A DNA stretch of 5,209 bases. It comes from an uncultured Eubacteriales bacterium (GTDB lineage: Bacteria; Bacillota; Clostridia; Oscillospirales; CAG-272). The number at the start of each line of letters is the position of its first letter. The first letter of the stretch is position 1. The notes beneath the pieces were generated by a model, which saw only the letters and a list, made by a program, of their open reading frames with translations, was not told the origin of the DNA and searched no databases. The DNA is taken from contig USGH01000192.1 of assembly GCA_900554225.1 (NCBI GenBank), positions 1 through 5,209 of the forward strand, read 5' to 3'. This document shows, piece after piece, positions 1 to 5,054 of this stretch. A program made the translations under genes and the position numbers.

Positions 1-17
1 TGCTTCAGGTCTTTCAA
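1..17 (-). CDS. Start of a divergent gene, only about 5 codons in window
   Basis: On the minus strand a TTG codon at 17-15 opens a frame reading M-K-D-L-K before the window ends. It is supported by context rather than by coding length. A GGAGG Shine-Dalgarno lies at 28-32, nine to ten bases upstream, and a perfect TATAAT with a 17-bp-spaced TTGCGG lies further upstream. No in-frame ATG or GTG lies between the Shine-Dalgarno and this TTG. The product cannot be identified from five residues. The alternative is that transcription starts here but the real start codon lies outside the window. Confidence 0.4.
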
Positions 18-26
18 TCTACGCTT

Positions 27-32
27 CCCTCC
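27..32 (-). promoter_or_regulatory. Ribosome binding site of the divergent gene
   Basis: The minus strand reads GGAGGG here, followed by nine bases and a TTG at 17-15. This site is the main reason for proposing a TTG start. The ATG at 34-32 overlaps the Shine-Dalgarno itself and opens only a six-codon frame that ends in TGA, so it is not a likely start. Confidence 0.4.
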
Positions 33-62
33 ATGTGAAAAAATTCGCATTTGGATGGTCAC

Positions 63-91
63 ATTATACGACGATGTGTCCGATGCCGCAA
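63..91 (-). promoter_or_regulatory. Probable sigma-A type promoter of the divergent gene
   Basis: The minus strand carries TTGCGG (91-86), a 17-bp spacer, and a perfect TATAAT (68-63). The -35 matches only the TTG half of the consensus, but the spacing is ideal and the -10 is exact. Transcription would begin near position 56, leaving a leader of about 40 nt with a Shine-Dalgarno at 27-32. Confidence 0.5.
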
Positions 92-94
92 TAG

Positions 95-127
95 TTTTTG
101 GACAGTTTTCTGGAAAACGTGCAAAAA
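95..127. repeat. 33-nt imperfect inverted repeat between divergent promoters
   Basis: The outer arms TTTTTG (95-100) and CAAAAA (122-127) enclose the inner arms GTTTTC (105-110) and GAAAAC (113-118). Between them A102-T120 and C103-G119 also pair, with a G/G mismatch and one bulged A. Neither side is followed by a T-run, so it is not a typical terminator. It sits just upstream of both the minus-strand -35 (86-91) and the plus-strand promoter (about 134-162). That fits an operator or activator site for one or both transcripts. The regulatory role is inferred from position and symmetry only. Confidence 0.45.
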
Positions 128-153
128 TTGACGCGGTGGTTTCGCGCGCACTG

Positions 154-162
154 TGGTATAAT
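154..162 (+). promoter_or_regulatory. Extended -10 promoter of the two small genes
   Basis: TGG directly precedes a perfect TATAAT (157-162), giving the TGnTATAAT extended -10 element. No good -35 hexamer lies 16-18 bp upstream (positions 133-140 read GCGGTGGT). A TTGACG at 128-133 is 23 bp away, too far for a standard promoter. Extended -10 promoters can work with a weak -35. The start of transcription would be near 169, about 24 nt before the first gene. Confidence 0.6.
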
Positions 163-179
163 GGGCGCAGAAAGGTTAC

Positions 180-187
180 AGGAGGTG
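180..187 (+). promoter_or_regulatory. Strong Shine-Dalgarno fixing the start at 193
   Basis: AGGAGGTG, an eight-base match to the 16S anti-Shine-Dalgarno, ends five bases before the ATG at 193. It lies downstream of the -10 at 157-162. This argues against the upstream in-frame ATG at 55, which has no ribosome binding site and precedes the promoter. Confidence 0.85.
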
Positions 188-192
188 GCGAT

Positions 193-432
193 ATGAAGCC
201 CCAGTTTGCCAATGTGTTCAACGTCTCGGTCAACGACAACCGCTCGGAGTGCTCGCTGAGCTTCTACCATATGTATGTGCAGCACAACTACACGCCCCAG
301 CCAAAGGGACTGATTGATATGCCGGAAAAGACGGTCGATGAGGTCGCGAGCATCATGCTCACGCGTGACGGTGCGCACGCGCTCACGCGCCTGCTCATCC
401 AGAGCTTCGGCACGCCGGAGGACAAGGCATGA
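193..432 (+). CDS. Small uncharacterised protein, 79 aa
   Basis: I do not recognise this 79-residue protein with confidence. It has no signal peptide, membrane segment or metal-binding cysteine cluster (one Cys, residue 20). A polar N-terminal part (ANVFNVSVND, residues 6-15) is followed by a likely helical C-terminal part with V-x-x-V-x-x-I-M-L-T-R-D-G-A at about 48-61. This alternation faintly recalls the small DUF3467-type proteins, but that is a guess by eye. The start is set by AGGAGGTG at 180-187. It overlaps the next gene by 4 bp (ATGA, 429-432), so the two are co-transcribed from the extended -10 promoter and probably translationally coupled. The open frame extends back to an ATG at 55, but that region holds the promoter. 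Real-gene status is well supported by promoter, ribosome binding site and coupling; function is unknown. Confidence 0.75.
   Translation: MKPQFANVFNVSVNDNRSECSLSFYHMYVQHNYTPQPKGLIDMPEKTVDEVASIMLTRDGAHALTRLLIQSFGTPEDKA
417..421 (+). promoter_or_regulatory. Ribosome binding site of the DUF1653 gene
   Basis: GGAGG lies inside the end of the 79-aa gene, seven bases before the ATG at 429. Together with the ATGA stop/start overlap it supports coupled translation of the second gene. Confidence 0.7.
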
Positions 433-653
433 GCGCGCCGCAGACGCTGCGCCCCGGGCGCTACCGCCACTTCAAGGGCAGGGAGTATGAACTGCTGTTT
501 GTCGCCACGCATTCGGAGACGCTCGAGCCAATGGTCGTCTACCGCGCGCTCTATGGGGAGCGCGGGCTCTGGGTGCGCCCCGCCGCCATGTGGGACGAGC
601 AGATCGAGCGCGACGGGCAGGTCGTGCGCCGCTTTACTTACATCGGGGACTGA
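429..653 (+). CDS. DUF1653 family protein, 74 aa
   Basis: The 74-residue product matches my memory of the DUF1653 family over most of its length. It shows G-R-Y-R-H-F-K-G at 10-17, the central H-S-E-T-L-E-P-M-V-V-Y-R-A-L-Y-G at 28-43, L-W-V-R-P at 47-51 and a closing R-F at 68-69. The family is made of small soluble bacterial proteins with no established biochemical role that I know of. The usual length is about 60-90 residues, so this one appears complete. It has no signal peptide or membrane segment and is expected in the cytosol. The start is the ATG of the ATGA overlap with the preceding gene, with GGAGG at 417-421. Five bases after its stop a strong hairpin begins, so it is the last gene of a two-gene unit. 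Family assignment is from motif recognition; no function is claimed. Confidence 0.85.
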   Translation: MSAPQTLRPGRYRHFKGREYELLFVATHSETLEPMVVYRALYGERGLWVRPAAMWDEQIERDGQVVRRFTYIGD

Positions 654-657
654 GTTT

Positions 658-707
658 CAGACGGAAAAAGCGCGCCGGATCGTGTGATCCGGCGCGCTCG
701 GCGTCTG
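658..707. terminator. Bidirectional intrinsic terminator between convergent operons
   Basis: A perfect 13-bp GC-rich stem (669-681 with 686-698, loop GTGT) is nested in an outer 6-bp stem, CAGACG (658-663) with CGTCTG (702-707). For the minus-strand ABC operon the inner stem is followed directly by a T-run (complement of A665-669), a textbook intrinsic terminator. For the plus-strand genes the hairpin is followed by a weaker TATTTAAAT. It fills the 57-bp gap between the DUF1653 stop (653) and the stop of the second ABC gene (711), so it most likely serves both. Confidence 0.88.
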
Positions 708-710
708 TAT

Positions 711-2651
711 TTAAATGAGGTGCTGTGCGCGGCAGAGCGCTGCGTATTTGCCGTTGCGCGCGATGAGCTCGGCAGGTGTGCCCTGCTCGCAGACATGCGC
801 GCCGTCGATCACGGCGACGCGGTCGGCACCCTGTACGGTGCTCAGCCGGTGGGCGATGATGATGCACGTGCGGCCGCGGGCGAGCGTGTCGAGCGCGTTC
901 TGGATGCGCTGCTCGGTCACGGAGTCGAGCGCGCTCGTGGCCTCGTCGAGGATGAGGATCTTCGGATCGGCAAGAACCGCACGGGCAATGGACAATAGCT
1001 GCCGTTGTCCCTGACTGAGATTGCTGCCGCCCTCGGTCAATACGGTTTCGTATCCGTCCGGAAGCCGCTCGATAAATTCTCTTGCTTCCGCCGTTTCCGC
1101 CGCCGCCTTGATCTCGTCCATGGTCGCATCCAGCTTACCGTAGCGGATGTTGTTCGCGATGGTATCCTGGAAAAGCACCGTATCCTGCAAAACGATCGCA
1201 ATCGCGCTGCGCAGCGTCTTTTTCGGAATGTCGTTCACGTCGATGCCGTCAATGGTGATCCTGCCCTTATCCACATCGTAAAACCGGGTCAGGAGGTTGA
1301 CGACCGTCGTTTTCCCGGAGCCGGTTGCGCCGACCAGTGCGATCTTCTGCCCGCGCTTCACGTCCAGATTGAAATCAAATAGGATCTGCTTTTCCGGATT
1401 GTAGGAGAAGTCGATGTGCGAGAAATCGATGTCGCCCGCGATCTCGTCCACGGTGATGGGATTCTTGCCCGCATCGGGCTCATCGTCCTGATCCAGAATG
1501 CCGAATACACGTTCCGCACCGGCAATGGCGGTCAGAATGTTCGCGTACTGGTTGGCAATCTGGTTGATCGGCTGGGAAAGCTGACGGGAATACTGCAAAA
1601 TCGCCTGGATATCACCGACGGAAATCGCGCCTGTGATCGTGAAGTACGCACCGAACGCCGCCACGATCAGGTAATTCAGGTTGTTGATGATGTTGTTCGC
1701 GGGTCCCATGATGCCGCCCCAGACATTTGCCTTGATGCTGCACTTCCGGAACTGCTCGCTCAACACGGCAAATTCGTCACATGCGTCCTTTTCCTTGCCG
1801 TATGCCATAACGGTCTTGTAGCCCGTGACCATTTCCTCCACCTGGGAGTTCAGGTCGCCGAGGATCACCTGCTTTTCGATGAAGTACTTCCGCATGAAAC
1901 CGGAGAGCTTCATCGAAACAAAGATCGTCAACGGGATGGTCACCAGCGCGACAATCGCCATACGCCAGTCGTAGGACAGGAGCATGATGAACGCGCCGAT
2001 GAGGGTCAGCACACTGGACACCAGAGACGAGATGGACTGCGAGATCGTGTTCGATATGTTGTCCACGTCGTTCGTCATCCGGCTCATGATGTCGCCGCTC
2101 GGGTGGTTGTCCGTATACCGGATCGGGAGGTAGGAGATCTTGCGGAACAGATCCGCACGGAGGGAGAATACCGTTGTCTGCGAGATCTGTGCGGAAGCAA
2201 AGCCCTGCAGCATCGTCACCAGAGAGCTTCCCACGTAGACGACCAGCATCAGCACGAGGTATTTCACAAGGCTGTCGAAATCCACATGGAGCTGTCCGTC
2301 GGTCAGGGTGATCGCGTCGATGGCTTTGCCCTGCAGCTTCGGTCCCAGGAGGGAGAGAAACGTCGTAACAAGGGTGGTGATCATGATCGCGACGACGAGA
2401 TACTTGCTCTTGCCGATGTACTTCATCAGCTTGACGACCGTCCCCTTGACATCCTTCGGTTTTTCCCGGATCATGGGTCCGCCCGGTCCGCGATGGTTTC
2501 CGCCTGCGCCGTTTTTCTTCTGGAGTGCGCGCAGTTCATCGGCCGTCAACTCCCTTTGACCGGGTGCGCCGGTTTTTCCGCCAGGTGCGCCCTTCGGGGG
2601 TTGACCGTTCGGCATCGGTGTGCCATTCGGGAATTTCTTTTCGTCCGCCAT
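711..2651 (-). CDS. ABC exporter half, consensus-ATPase subunit (TM288/LmrD/BmrD-like), 646 aa
   Basis: This is a fused membrane and ATPase half-transporter. It pairs with the upstream-encoded half to export an unknown substrate, often hydrophobic drugs or lipids in related systems, across the cytoplasmic membrane. After a Pro/Gly-rich cytosolic tail (1-60), about six membrane helices span roughly 83-370. The nucleotide-binding domain carries an A-loop Tyr417, Walker A GATGSGKTT (441-449), Q-loop Gln489, signature LSQGQ (545-549), Walker B ILILDE (565-570) with catalytic Glu570, D-loop SALD (573-576) and switch His601. Its own Walker motifs are complete, so it forms the consensus site with the partner's LSGGQ. 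Its deviant LSQGQ faces the degenerate site. The ATG overlaps the previous stop by one base (TAATG), with GGAGGT at 2660-2665. At 646 residues it is longer than the usual 570-600 because of the tail. The substrate cannot be read from the sequence. Confidence 0.95.
   Translation of the reverse strand: MADEKKFPNGTPMPNGQPPKGAPGGKTGAPGQRELTADELRALQKKNGAGGNHRGPGGPMIREKPKDVKGTVVKLMKYIGKSKYLVVAIMITTLVTTFLSLLGPKLQGKAIDAITLTDGQLHVDFDSLVKYLVLMLVVYVGSSLVTMLQGFASAQISQTTVFSLRADLFRKISYLPIRYTDNHPSGDIMSRMTNDVDNISNTISQSISSLVSSVLTLIGAFIMLLSYDWRMAIVALVTIPLTIFVSMKLSGFMRKYFIEKQVILGDLNSQVEEMVTGYKTVMAYGKEKDACDEFAVLSEQFRKCSIKANVWGGIMGPANNIINNLNYLIVAAFGAYFTITGAISVGDIQAILQYSRQLSQPINQIANQYANILTAIAGAERVFGILDQDDEPDAGKNPITVDEIAGDIDFSHIDFSYNPEKQILFDFNLDVKRGQKIALVGATGSGKTTVVNLLTRFYDVDKGRITIDGIDVNDIPKKTLRSAIAIVLQDTVLFQDTIANNIRYGKLDATMDEIKAAAETAEAREFIERLPDGYETVLTEGGSNLSQGQRQLLSIARAVLADPKILILDEATSALDSVTEQRIQNALDTLARGRTCIIIAHRLSTVQGADRVAVIDGAHVCEQGTPAELIARNGKYAALCRAQHLI
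2470..2651 (-). other. Low-complexity Pro/Gly-rich N-terminal tail of the second ABC half
   Basis: Residues 1-60 of the 646-aa ABC protein are rich in Pro, Gly, Asn and Lys. They include short repeats such as P-N-G (twice) and G-A-P-G (twice), with a small helical stretch ELTADELRALQKK at about 34-46. The tail precedes the elbow and first membrane helix (from about 83) and is predicted to be disordered and cytosolic. It is absent from the partner protein, whose membrane domain starts within about 15 residues. Confidence 0.75.
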
Positions 2652-4426
2652 TATGCCGCACCTCCGTCCGTATTCGATTTCATCTGCGAATGGTAAATAT
2701 CCTGATAAGCCGCACTGTGCTGCATCAGGTTGTCATGCGTATCGAATGCCGTGATCTTTCCGTTTTCGATGACGGCGATCCGGTCGCAGTGCATGACGCT
2801 GGCGATTCTCTGCGCGATCATAATGATCGTGGTATCGCCGAAATGCTTATGTAGGGCTTCCCGGAGCTTGGCTTCCGTGCCGAGGTCCAGTGCGGAGGTG
2901 CTGTCATCGAAGATGATGATCTCCGGCTTGCGGATCAACGCTCTGGTGATGGACATACGCTGCTTCTGACCGCCGGAGAGAGACGCACCGCGCTCCGCCA
3001 CCGCCGACTGGTACCCATCCGCCATCGAGGAGATGAATTCATCTGCCTGCGCGACTCTGGCTGCCGCCTCGATCTCCTCCGGTGTTGCGTCCGGTTTCCC
3101 CCACAGAATATTGTCCGTGATCGTGCCGGAGAACAGCTCGCTCTTTTGCTGCACAAAACCGATCTTCTGGCGCAGTGCGTGGAGATCCCACTTCTTTACA
3201 TCCACGCCGTCTACATACACGGTGCCTTCCACGGTGTCGTAGAAGCGCGGGATCAGATTGACCAGCGACGATTTGCCGGAACCGGTCGCGCCGATCACCG
3301 CCACGATCTCGCCGGGATGCACGTCCAGATTGATGTGGTCGAGCACAAGATTGCCCTGCCCGCCCGGATACTGGAACGATACGTTTTCAAACCGCACGGA
3401 GCCCTTTTCACCGGATGCACCGTCTGTCGCGGAACCGCTTGCGATCACAGGATCGGACTCCAGAACCTCACGCACACGATCGCCGCATGCCTTGCCGCGC
3501 GCGATCTGCTGGAACATCATGGACACCATCATAATGTGCATGAGTACCTGTGAAATGTACTGCACCGCCGCCATGACGTCGCCTACGTTGATGCTGCCCG
3601 CTTCCACCTGTACGCCGCCGACATAGAAGATGGCAAGGATGGCCACATTCATGATGATCATCAAAAGCGGCATCAGCGTGGACATGAGCATCAGCACGCG
3701 CATATTGGAGTCGCGATATTCGCGGTTCGCCATACCAAAGCGGTCGATCTCGTGTTCTTCACGGGTGTACGCCTTGATGACGCGCGCGCCGGTGACGTTT
3801 TCCTGCACCACGGCGTTGACGGCATCGAGCTTTTTCTGCACCTTTGAGAACTGCGGGAACGCTTTATACACCATGAGCAGGACCACGACGACCACAAACG
3901 GCAGGGAGAAGAGGACCACATAGCCGAAATGCACGTCGAGGGAGTTGCACATGATCAGCCCGCCAACAATGAAGATCGGCGCGCGCACGAACATCCGCAG
4001 AATGGACTGCACGAGATCCTGTAGGGAGGTAATGTCGTTGGTCAGTCTGGTGACGAGGGATCCTGTGGTGAATTTGTCCGTCTGTTCGAGCGAGAGGGAC
4101 ATCACACGATTGAATGCGTCCACCCGCACGTCGTTGCCAAAGCCCTGAGACGCAACGCTTGCCGTATAGCAGCAGAGCAGTCCCATCAGCCCGCCGAACG
4201 CGACGAGGATCAGCATCTCCACGCCGGTTTTCAGAATGCTCTGCAATACCGCGGACACATCGCCGGATTCCACGACGGTGTTGACGATCTGCGACATGAG
4301 CTTGGGCTGAAAAAGATCCACGACCACTTCCCCCATCATGAAAATGGGAGAAATGATCGCGAAAAACAGATAGGGCTTCAGATAGGATGCAAGGCGTACC
4401 TTCTTTGTTTTCTTTTCAGAACTCAA
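2651..4426 (-). CDS. ABC exporter half, degenerate-site subunit (TM287/LmrC/BmrC-like), 591 aa, TTG start
   Basis: This is the first half of a heterodimeric ABC exporter in the cytoplasmic membrane. Six membrane helices lie at roughly 15-38, 68-88, 146-163, 168-188, 248-270 and 283-305. The ATPase domain has A-loop Tyr353, Walker A GATGSGKSS (379-387), Q-loop Gln426-427, a canonical signature LSGGQ (483-487) and Walker B IIIFDD (503-508). The second acidic residue is Asp508 rather than Glu, and the switch position is Gln539 (I-A-Q-R) rather than His. In TM287/288, LmrCD and BmrCD such replacements mark the subunit whose own Walker site binds but barely hydrolyses ATP. The start is a TTG inside the MarR stop (TTGA, 4423-4426). 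An in-frame TGA lies just upstream and the next Met is residue 30, within the first helix, so TTG is the only sensible choice. Length is typical for the family. Confidence 0.95.
   Translation of the reverse strand: MSSEKKTKKVRLASYLKPYLFFAIISPIFMMGEVVVDLFQPKLMSQIVNTVVESGDVSAVLQSILKTGVEMLILVAFGGLMGLLCCYTASVASQGFGNDVRVDAFNRVMSLSLEQTDKFTTGSLVTRLTNDITSLQDLVQSILRMFVRAPIFIVGGLIMCNSLDVHFGYVVLFSLPFVVVVVLLMVYKAFPQFSKVQKKLDAVNAVVQENVTGARVIKAYTREEHEIDRFGMANREYRDSNMRVLMLMSTLMPLLMIIMNVAILAIFYVGGVQVEAGSINVGDVMAAVQYISQVLMHIMMVSMMFQQIARGKACGDRVREVLESDPVIASGSATDGASGEKGSVRFENVSFQYPGGQGNLVLDHINLDVHPGEIVAVIGATGSGKSSLVNLIPRFYDTVEGTVYVDGVDVKKWDLHALRQKIGFVQQKSELFSGTITDNILWGKPDATPEEIEAAARVAQADEFISSMADGYQSAVAERGASLSGGQKQRMSITRALIRKPEIIIFDDSTSALDLGTEAKLREALHKHFGDTTIIMIAQRIASVMHCDRIAVIENGKITAFDTHDNLMQHSAAYQDIYHSQMKSNTDGGAA
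2660..2665 (-). promoter_or_regulatory. Ribosome binding site of the second ABC gene
   Basis: The minus strand reads GGAGGT here, inside the last codons of the first ABC gene and eight bases before the ATG at 2651. With the TAATG overlap it supports coupled, near-equal synthesis of the two subunits. Confidence 0.75.
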
Positions 4427-4929
4427 AAGAAATCACGCTCCTCCTTATTGCTTTCCAGTAATGTATTGCGTACCTTGGACAGCAGACGCACGAGGGTCTC
4501 CCGTTCGCTGTCGGTCAGGTTGGACATAGCGACCTCGTCCTCCTCATAGATCGTCTTGCGCATCTGTTCGTCCAGTGCTCTGCCCTTTTCCGTCAGAGTG
4601 ACACGGGTGGCACGCAGGTCATATTCGTCGGGACGCTTGGTGACGTAGCCTTCCTTTTCGAGTTTCTGGAGGACAACACTGATGGTCGGTGCCTTCAGAT
4701 GGGTAGCCTTTACGAGGTCGAGCTGGGTTCTGCCGTCCTTGCGTGCCAGTTCCATGAGCAAAAGGCGCGCGGACTTCTGGAGAGCCGGGGTATCGCTGCT
4801 ACTCTGCTGGATACGGTCGTTCATCATCCGAGAAATCTCACTGATGAGCATCATCGGTGCGGAACGGTTCATCCGCTTTGCGTCCGGTTCGTACACGGGC
4901 GGTTTTCCGTTGAGATTGAGATTGGTCAT
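4423..4929 (-). CDS. MarR-family transcriptional regulator, 168 aa
   Basis: This is a winged helix-turn-helix DNA-binding protein of the MarR family, which usually act as dimers and often release DNA on binding small phenolic or toxic compounds. Residues 51-115 form the DNA-binding core. The helix-turn-helix runs from about 67 to 95 (T-Q-L-D-L-V through L-E-K-E-G-Y-V), and the wing carries the characteristic D-x-R (Asp104, Arg106) before T-L-T-E-K-G. Long helices on both sides would form the dimer interface, and a 20-residue polar N-terminal extension precedes them. The start is the ATG at 4929, set by AGGAGG at 4938-4943; the frame is open upstream to 5070, but that stretch holds the promoter and looks non-coding. 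The gene heads the exporter operon and overlaps the first ABC gene by 4 bp. It most likely represses this operon and is self-regulated, which is inferred from context. Confidence 0.93.
   Translation of the reverse strand: MTNLNLNGKPPVYEPDAKRMNRSAPMMLISEISRMMNDRIQQSSSDTPALQKSARLLLMELARKDGRTQLDLVKATHLKAPTISVVLQKLEKEGYVTKRPDEYDLRATRVTLTEKGRALDEQMRKTIYEEDEVAMSNLTDSERETLVRLLSKVRNTLLESNKEERDFF
4438..4446 (-). promoter_or_regulatory. Ribosome binding site for the TTG-started ABC gene
   Basis: The minus strand reads AAGGAGGAG inside the last codons of the MarR gene. The core AGGAGG (4445-4440) lies 13 bases before the TTG at 4426, and the 3' GGAG is about 11 bases away. This is slightly long spacing. 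A strong site with a weak start codon and an overlapping upstream stop suggests initiation helped by terminating ribosomes. Confidence 0.65.
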
Positions 4930-4937
4930 GATTGATT

Positions 4938-4943
4938 CCTCCT
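4938..4943 (-). promoter_or_regulatory. Ribosome binding site deciding the MarR start
   Basis: The minus strand reads AGGAGG eight bases before the ATG at 4929. This fixes the 168-residue product. A 215-residue version starting near 5070 would overlap the stop of the gene upstream and translate the promoter region. Confidence 0.88.
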
Positions 4944-4975
4944 GAGTTTGTCTTTTGTTTTTTGAGATTGTGGTG

Positions 4976-4981
4976 TTTATA
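4976..4981 (-). promoter_or_regulatory. Candidate -10 of the MarR-ABC operon
   Basis: The minus strand reads TATAAA, a five-of-six match to the -10 consensus. It lies about 47 nt upstream of the MarR ATG and is followed by an A-rich leader. At 16-18 bp further upstream there is no good -35 (GCATCC or TGCATC), and that stretch falls inside the palindrome at 4986-5008. The promoter is the best candidate in the gap but is not certain. Confidence 0.45.
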
Positions 4982-4982
4982 T

Positions 4983-5010
4983 GGCATCTGCACGGTTGGG
5001 ATGCAGATCC
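4983..5010. repeat. Interrupted palindrome, candidate MarR operator
   Basis: ATCTGCA (4986-4992) and TGCAGAT (5002-5008) are perfect 7-bp inverted arms separated by 9 bases. Two more G-C pairs (4983-4984 with 5009-5010) form if C4985 bulges out. It lies immediately upstream of the TATAAA at 4976-4981, covering the spacer and -35 area, so a bound dimer would block RNA polymerase. No T-run follows on either strand, which argues against a terminator. MarR proteins bind inverted repeats near their own promoters; that this one binds here is inference. Confidence 0.5.
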
Positions 5011-5054
5011 GTTTGCTTTGTGGAATACAGGATTGCCGGGATGGGACTGGCGTC

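Noticed and set aside
60..78. CACAT/ATGTG inverted repeat around the minus-strand -10
   Set aside because: The arms are only 5 bp with a 9-base gap, which is easily expected by chance.
128..133. TTGACG as a -35 for the plus-strand promoter
   Set aside because: The spacer to TATAAT is 23 bp, far from the usual 16-18, and the extended -10 makes it unnecessary.
55..192. Upstream extension of the 79-aa gene to an ATG at 55
   Set aside because: No Shine-Dalgarno precedes it, the extension contains the -10 promoter, and a near-perfect Shine-Dalgarno at 180-187 points to the ATG at 193.
1416..2696. Long plus-strand open frame (426 codons) opposite the ABC genes
   Set aside because: It lies antisense to a clear ABC exporter with all motifs intact. 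Its translation is rich in His, Arg and Asp with no recognisable domain, and it has no ribosome binding site of note. It is a shadow of GC-rich coding DNA.
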